A stretch of DNA of 64,000 nucleotides from Bacillus sp. CH140a_4T. Its GTDB lineage: Bacteria; Bacillota; Bacilli; Bacillales; Bacillaceae_G. The translations under genes and the position numbers were made by a program. Numbering within the stretch: position 1 is the stretch's first letter; each line of letters opens with the position of its first letter. Where the stretch lies: NCBI RefSeq assembly GCF_008923725.1, contig NZ_WBPF01000019.1, forward strand, positions 232,649 through 296,648. Direction: 5' to 3'. This document shows positions 61,320 through 64,000 of this stretch, in pieces. Below the pieces are notes generated by a model. That model had not been told where the DNA came from and ran no database searches. It worked only from the letters and a program-made list of their open reading frames with translations.

Positions 61320-62213
61320 TTATTTTAGTTTTTCACCGAACAAAGAACCCATTAAAGCAACCGCTGTTGTTGCCGTTCTATTTCGCTCATCTAAAATCGT
61401 ATTTACCTCAACAAACTCAGCAGATGTAACAATATCAGCTTCCGCTAACATTTCCATTGCTAAATGGCTTTCACGATAAGATAAACCACCAATTACAGGT
61501 GTTCCAACTCCTGGTGCATCATGAGGATCAAGACCATCTAAATCTAATGATAAATGCACACCATCAGTATGAGATAAATATGCGATTGTTTCTTCCATAA
61601 CAGCCGTCATACCCATACGATCAATCTCGTGCATTGAGAACACTTTAATGCCTTCATTGCGAATAAAGTCTTTTTCTCCTTCATCTAATGCACGTGCACC
61701 GATAATTACAACGTTCTCTTTTTTCACCTTTGGATATGCCCCGTATAAATCTACAAGCGCGGGATGTCCATACCCTAAACTTGCAGCAAGTGACATACCA
61801 TGAATATTTCCAGATGGTGAAGTTTCTTCTGTATTTAAATCACCATGTGCATCATACCAAATAACACCTAAGTTTTTATAATGTTTCGCAACACCAGCTA
61901 ATGTACCAATAGCGATACTATGGTCGCCACCTAATACAAGTGGAAAACGTCCTTCTTCTATAATATGATCTACCTTACTTGCTAATTCGTTACATACAGT
62001 TGCGACTTGTGTAAGGTTTCTTAAGCTTGTATTTACATCTACTTCTCTTTCTCTCTCTATACATATATCTCCCATATCTTTAACGTCATATCCAATTTCT
62101 TCAATTCTTTCAATTACGCCTGCATAACGGATTGCGCTTGGCCCCATATCTACCCCGCGACGCATCTGTCCTAAATCCATTGGAACTCCAATAACTGAGA
62201 TTTCTTTTTTCAT
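61320..62213 (-). CDS. rocF: arginase
   Basis: A 297-residue manganese enzyme splitting arginine to ornithine and urea. Metal-binding motifs: [19 protein letters not shown] and [10 protein letters not shown]. Start behind AAGGGGGAGA. Single gene here, closed by its own terminator. It feeds arginine catabolism; no other roc genes are nearby. Confidence 0.96.
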   Translation of the reverse strand: MKKEISVIGVPMDLGQMRRGVDMGPSAIRYAGVIERIEEIGYDVKDMGDICIEREREVDVNTSLRNLTQVATVCNELASKVDHIIEEGRFPLVLGGDHSIAIGTLAGVAKHYKNLGVIWYDAHGDLNTEETSPSGNIHGMSLAASLGYGHPALVDLYGAYPKVKKENVVIIGARALDEGEKDFIRNEGIKVFSMHEIDRMGMTAVMEETIAYLSHTDGVHLSLDLDGLDPHDAPGVGTPVIGGLSYRESHLAMEMLAEADIVTSAEFVEVNTILDERNRTATTAVALMGSLFGEKLK

Positions 62214-62403
62214 AGCTAGTCTCCCCCTTCTGTGCCTTCACTAAATATTTTAAATCTTTTATATAGTCTGACTCAACTCGACATTTTTCTGTATGGATAT
62301 ACAAATTATTCACTTATATCCGGTTTAAAACCCAAATGTTAAGACTATTCTATGTATAAAGTTAACTTAATGAAACAACTATCATCATTATTATTAGATA
62401 ATA

Positions 62404-62437
62404 ATAAAAAACACTCCTACATTTAGAAGTGTTTTTC
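62404..62437 (-). terminator. terminator of the glycerate kinase gene
   Basis: Minus strand AAAAACACT pairs with AGTGTTTTT, then TTATTATT; overlaps the last codons. Confidence 0.8.
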
Positions 62438-63568
62438 TGATGCAATTTTCCACACTGCTGCAATATTCTTTGCTGTCATTTCAACATTCTCTTCTGCTAC
62501 TTTATATGCCTCTTCTAACGTCATCGGACTCGCTGTAATACTAAATACTGCATCAATTCCCTTTTCATGAACAGCCGGATAATTTGGAGATACAGACCCT
62601 CCAATAGCAATGACAGGAATATGAAAATGCTTTGCGCGCTCCGCAACACCTACAGGGGCCTTTCCATATGCTGTTTGTTCATCTATTCTCCCTTCACCAG
62701 TTATAATTAAGTCTGCGCCCTCTATATGCTGATCAAAATTTGTATAATCTAATACAATTTCAATTCCTCTCCGCAAGTTTCCTTTTAACACTGCACTAAC
62801 AGCTGCTCCCATTCCTCCTGCGGCTCCTGCGCCAGGTATTTTAGATACGTCGCAAGATAAGTATTGTTTAAGGATATTCGCATAATGCTTTAAATTCTTA
62901 TCCAGCTCTTCCATTATCTTTGCATTCGCACCCTTTTGCTTCCCAAATACGAAAGATGCTCCCCTTATTCCAACTAACGGATTATCTACATCACATGCTG
63001 CTTCTATCTTTATATGCGTTAAGCGTGAATCCATTCGCGAAAAGTCAATAGCGACAATCGAACGTAACGTCCCTCCAGATGGCTCTATTACTTCCCCTTT
63101 TTCATTTATAAACCTGACCCCTAAAGCTGACAACATACCTGCTCCGCCATCATTTGTAGCACTTCCGCCAAGTCCTAAAATAATGTGCTCAGCTCCTTCG
63201 TCTAGCGCATGTAGTATAAGTTCTCCTGTTCCTTTCGTCGTTGTAATAAGTGGGTTTCGCTTTTTAACCGGAACATGTTGTAATCCTGATGCTGCTGCCA
63301 TTTCAATAAACGCTGTCTTTTTATCTTTAGACATACCGTAAAAGGCTTGTACACGTTCTCCGAGCGGTCCTGTCACATGAAGTGATATAATCCTTCCCCC
63401 TGTAGCATCAACAAGAGAATCAACCGTTCCTTCTCCTCCATCTCCAATTGGTATTTTCACATACTCTGCTTTAGGGAAAATTGCTCCAAAACCTCTTTCA
63501 ATAGCCTCACATACTTCTATAGCTTTTAAGCTTTCTTTATATGAATCAGATGCAATAACAACTTTCAC
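62423..63568 (-). CDS. glxK: glycerate kinase
   Basis: A 381-residue glycerate kinase (GlxK/GarK family) that phosphorylates D-glycerate with ATP. Starts (GTG) VKVVIASDSYKESLKAIEV behind GGTGGGGG. IPIGDGGEGTVDSLV, ILGLGGSATNDGGAGMLSAL and IITGEGRIDEQTAYGKAPVG are family signatures. Monocistronic, between the tRNA cluster and rocF. Confidence 0.94.
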   Translation of the reverse strand: MKVVIASDSYKESLKAIEVCEAIERGFGAIFPKAEYVKIPIGDGGEGTVDSLVDATGGRIISLHVTGPLGERVQAFYGMSKDKKTAFIEMAAASGLQHVPVKKRNPLITTTKGTGELILHALDEGAEHIILGLGGSATNDGGAGMLSALGVRFINEKGEVIEPSGGTLRSIVAIDFSRMDSRLTHIKIEAACDVDNPLVGIRGASFVFGKQKGANAKIMEELDKNLKHYANILKQYLSCDVSKIPGAGAAGGMGAAVSAVLKGNLRRGIEIVLDYTNFDQHIEGADLIITGEGRIDEQTAYGKAPVGVAERAKHFHIPVIAIGGSVSPNYPAVHEKGIDAVFSITASPMTLEEAYKVAEENVEMTAKNIAAVWKIASEKHF

Positions 63569-63642
63569 AATTATCCCCCACCCTTTATTTTCGCGTTTTC
63601 TCCATTTTAAATGATAAATATGAAAGTTGTCTTTTTAAACAC

Positions 63643-63676
63643 AAAAAAAGCTTACATCATATGATGTAAGCTTTTC
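63643..63676 (-). terminator. terminator of the tRNA cluster
   Basis: AAAAGCTTACATCAT pairs with ATGATGTAAGCTTTT, with seven T on the minus strand. Confidence 0.92.
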
Positions 63677-63683
63677 TATTAGA

Positions 63684-63756
63684 TGGAGCCTAGCGGGATC
63701 GAACCGCTGACCTCCTGCGTGCAAGGCAGGCGCTCTCCCAGCTGAGCTAAGGCCCC
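63684..63756 (-). tRNA. tRNA-Ala (anticodon TGC)
   Basis: 73-base cloverleaf, GGGGCCTTAGCTCAGCTGGG at the 5' end, anticodon loop CTTGCAC, TTCGATC arm, discriminator A. CCA is not encoded. Confidence 0.97.
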
Positions 63757-63766
63757 TTAGTAATAA

Positions 63767-63838
63767 AGCGGAAGACGGGATTCGAACCCGCGACCCCAAC
63801 CTTGGCAAGGTTGTATTCTACCACTGAACTACTTCCGC
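63767..63838 (-). tRNA. tRNA-Gly (anticodon GCC)
   Basis: GCGGAAGTAGTTCAGTGGTA start, anticodon loop with TGCCA, TTCGAATC arm, discriminator T. CCA is not encoded. Confidence 0.97.
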
Positions 63839-63843
63839 GAAAA

Positions 63844-63919
63844 TGGTGAGCCATGAAGGATTCGAACCTTCGACCCTCTGATTAAAAGTCAGATGCTCTA
63901 CCAACTGAGCTAATGGCTC
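63844..63919 (-). tRNA. tRNA-Lys (anticodon TTT)
   Basis: GAGCCATTAGCTCAGTTGGT start, anticodon loop CTTTTAA, TTCGAATC arm, encoded CCA end. Confidence 0.97.
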
Positions 63920-63924
63920 GTAAA

Positions 63925-63999
63925 TGGCTGGGCTAGCTGGATTCGAACCAGCGCATGACGGAGTCAAAGTCCGTTGCCTTACCGCTTGGCTATAGCCCA
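63925..63999 (-). tRNA. tRNA-Gln (anticodon TTG)
   Basis: TGGGCTATAGCCAAGCGGTA start, anticodon loop CTTTGAC, TTCGAATC arm, encoded CCA end. The cluster probably continues to the right of the window. Confidence 0.96.
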
Positions 64000-64000
64000 T

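Noticed and set aside
1-64000. CRISPR arrays, prophage or insertion sequences
   Set aside because: No regularly spaced repeats, integrase, transposase or phage structural genes were seen; the repeated cassettes at 14-18 kb are gene-promoter units without terminal inverted repeats.

Overview
The window looks like chromosome of a low-GC Bacillus, almost certainly the Bacillus cereus group. The base composition is AT-rich, ribosome binding sites are strong (AGGAGG), lipoproteins and oligopeptide-binding proteins abound, and the block arginase - cdaA - cdaR - glmM - glmS follows tRNA genes. The glm block, the tRNAs and most long operons are on the minus strand, and a perfect parS site lies at 3469-3484. 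This fits an origin-proximal region whose replication runs from right to left in this orientation. No phage, insertion sequence or CRISPR array was seen.

Layout. 1-3000: two paralogous lipoprotein peptide-binding proteins, the first cut by the window edge. 3130-5711: a small membrane protein, parS, and an ABC-F ATPase behind a leader with a short reading frame and two terminator-like hairpins. 5840-18314: an accessory-rich stretch with eight copies of one promoter architecture (TTACA-N4-TGTAA palindrome, a TGTAA half-site, CGATAGT, then exactly 19 bases to a TAYAAT-type -10). These promoters drive tiny peptide genes, a YxeA-family gene and two short transcripts with no clear reading frame. 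Interleaved are a DUF4931 protein, a lytic transglycosylase-like protein, a DUF2334 protein, a tatD pseudogene, YitT, a LacI regulator, PlsC, an EamA transporter and a LysR regulator. 18313-24576: a molybdate-type regulator with modAB, a GlcU-like sugar transporter, PnuC, ProC and an aldo-keto reductase. 24650-36365: peptide uptake, with an S-box-controlled binding protein, a paralog without S-box, and a full S-box-controlled oppBCDFA operon. 36466-44518: a DUF3951 protein, lipoproteins (one frameshifted), a Bcr/CflA exporter, a large membrane protein, a half-size MFS protein and an FAD oxidoreductase. 44539-47307: S-box plus metQNP. 47345-54878: an SDR enzyme, a DUF5068 lipoprotein, an ECF sigma/anti-sigma pair, DoxX, DUF4256 and an S9-type peptidase that has lost two triad residues. 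55061-64000: glmS with its ribozyme, glmM, cdaR, cdaA, rocF, glycerate kinase and four tRNAs.

How it fits together. Three SAM-I riboswitches tie methionine import (metQNP) and peptide import (opp and a binding protein) to SAM level. The cdaA-cdaR-glmM-glmS block links cyclic-di-AMP synthesis with amino-sugar supply for the cell wall. The most striking item is the repeated promoter element. Its palindrome matches the TNACA-N4-TGTAA site known for BceR-type response regulators, which answer to cell-wall-active peptides, and one target is a YxeA-family gene. This suggests an antimicrobial-peptide or envelope-stress regulon built mainly of 25-40-residue peptides. That regulon assignment is inference from sequence pattern.
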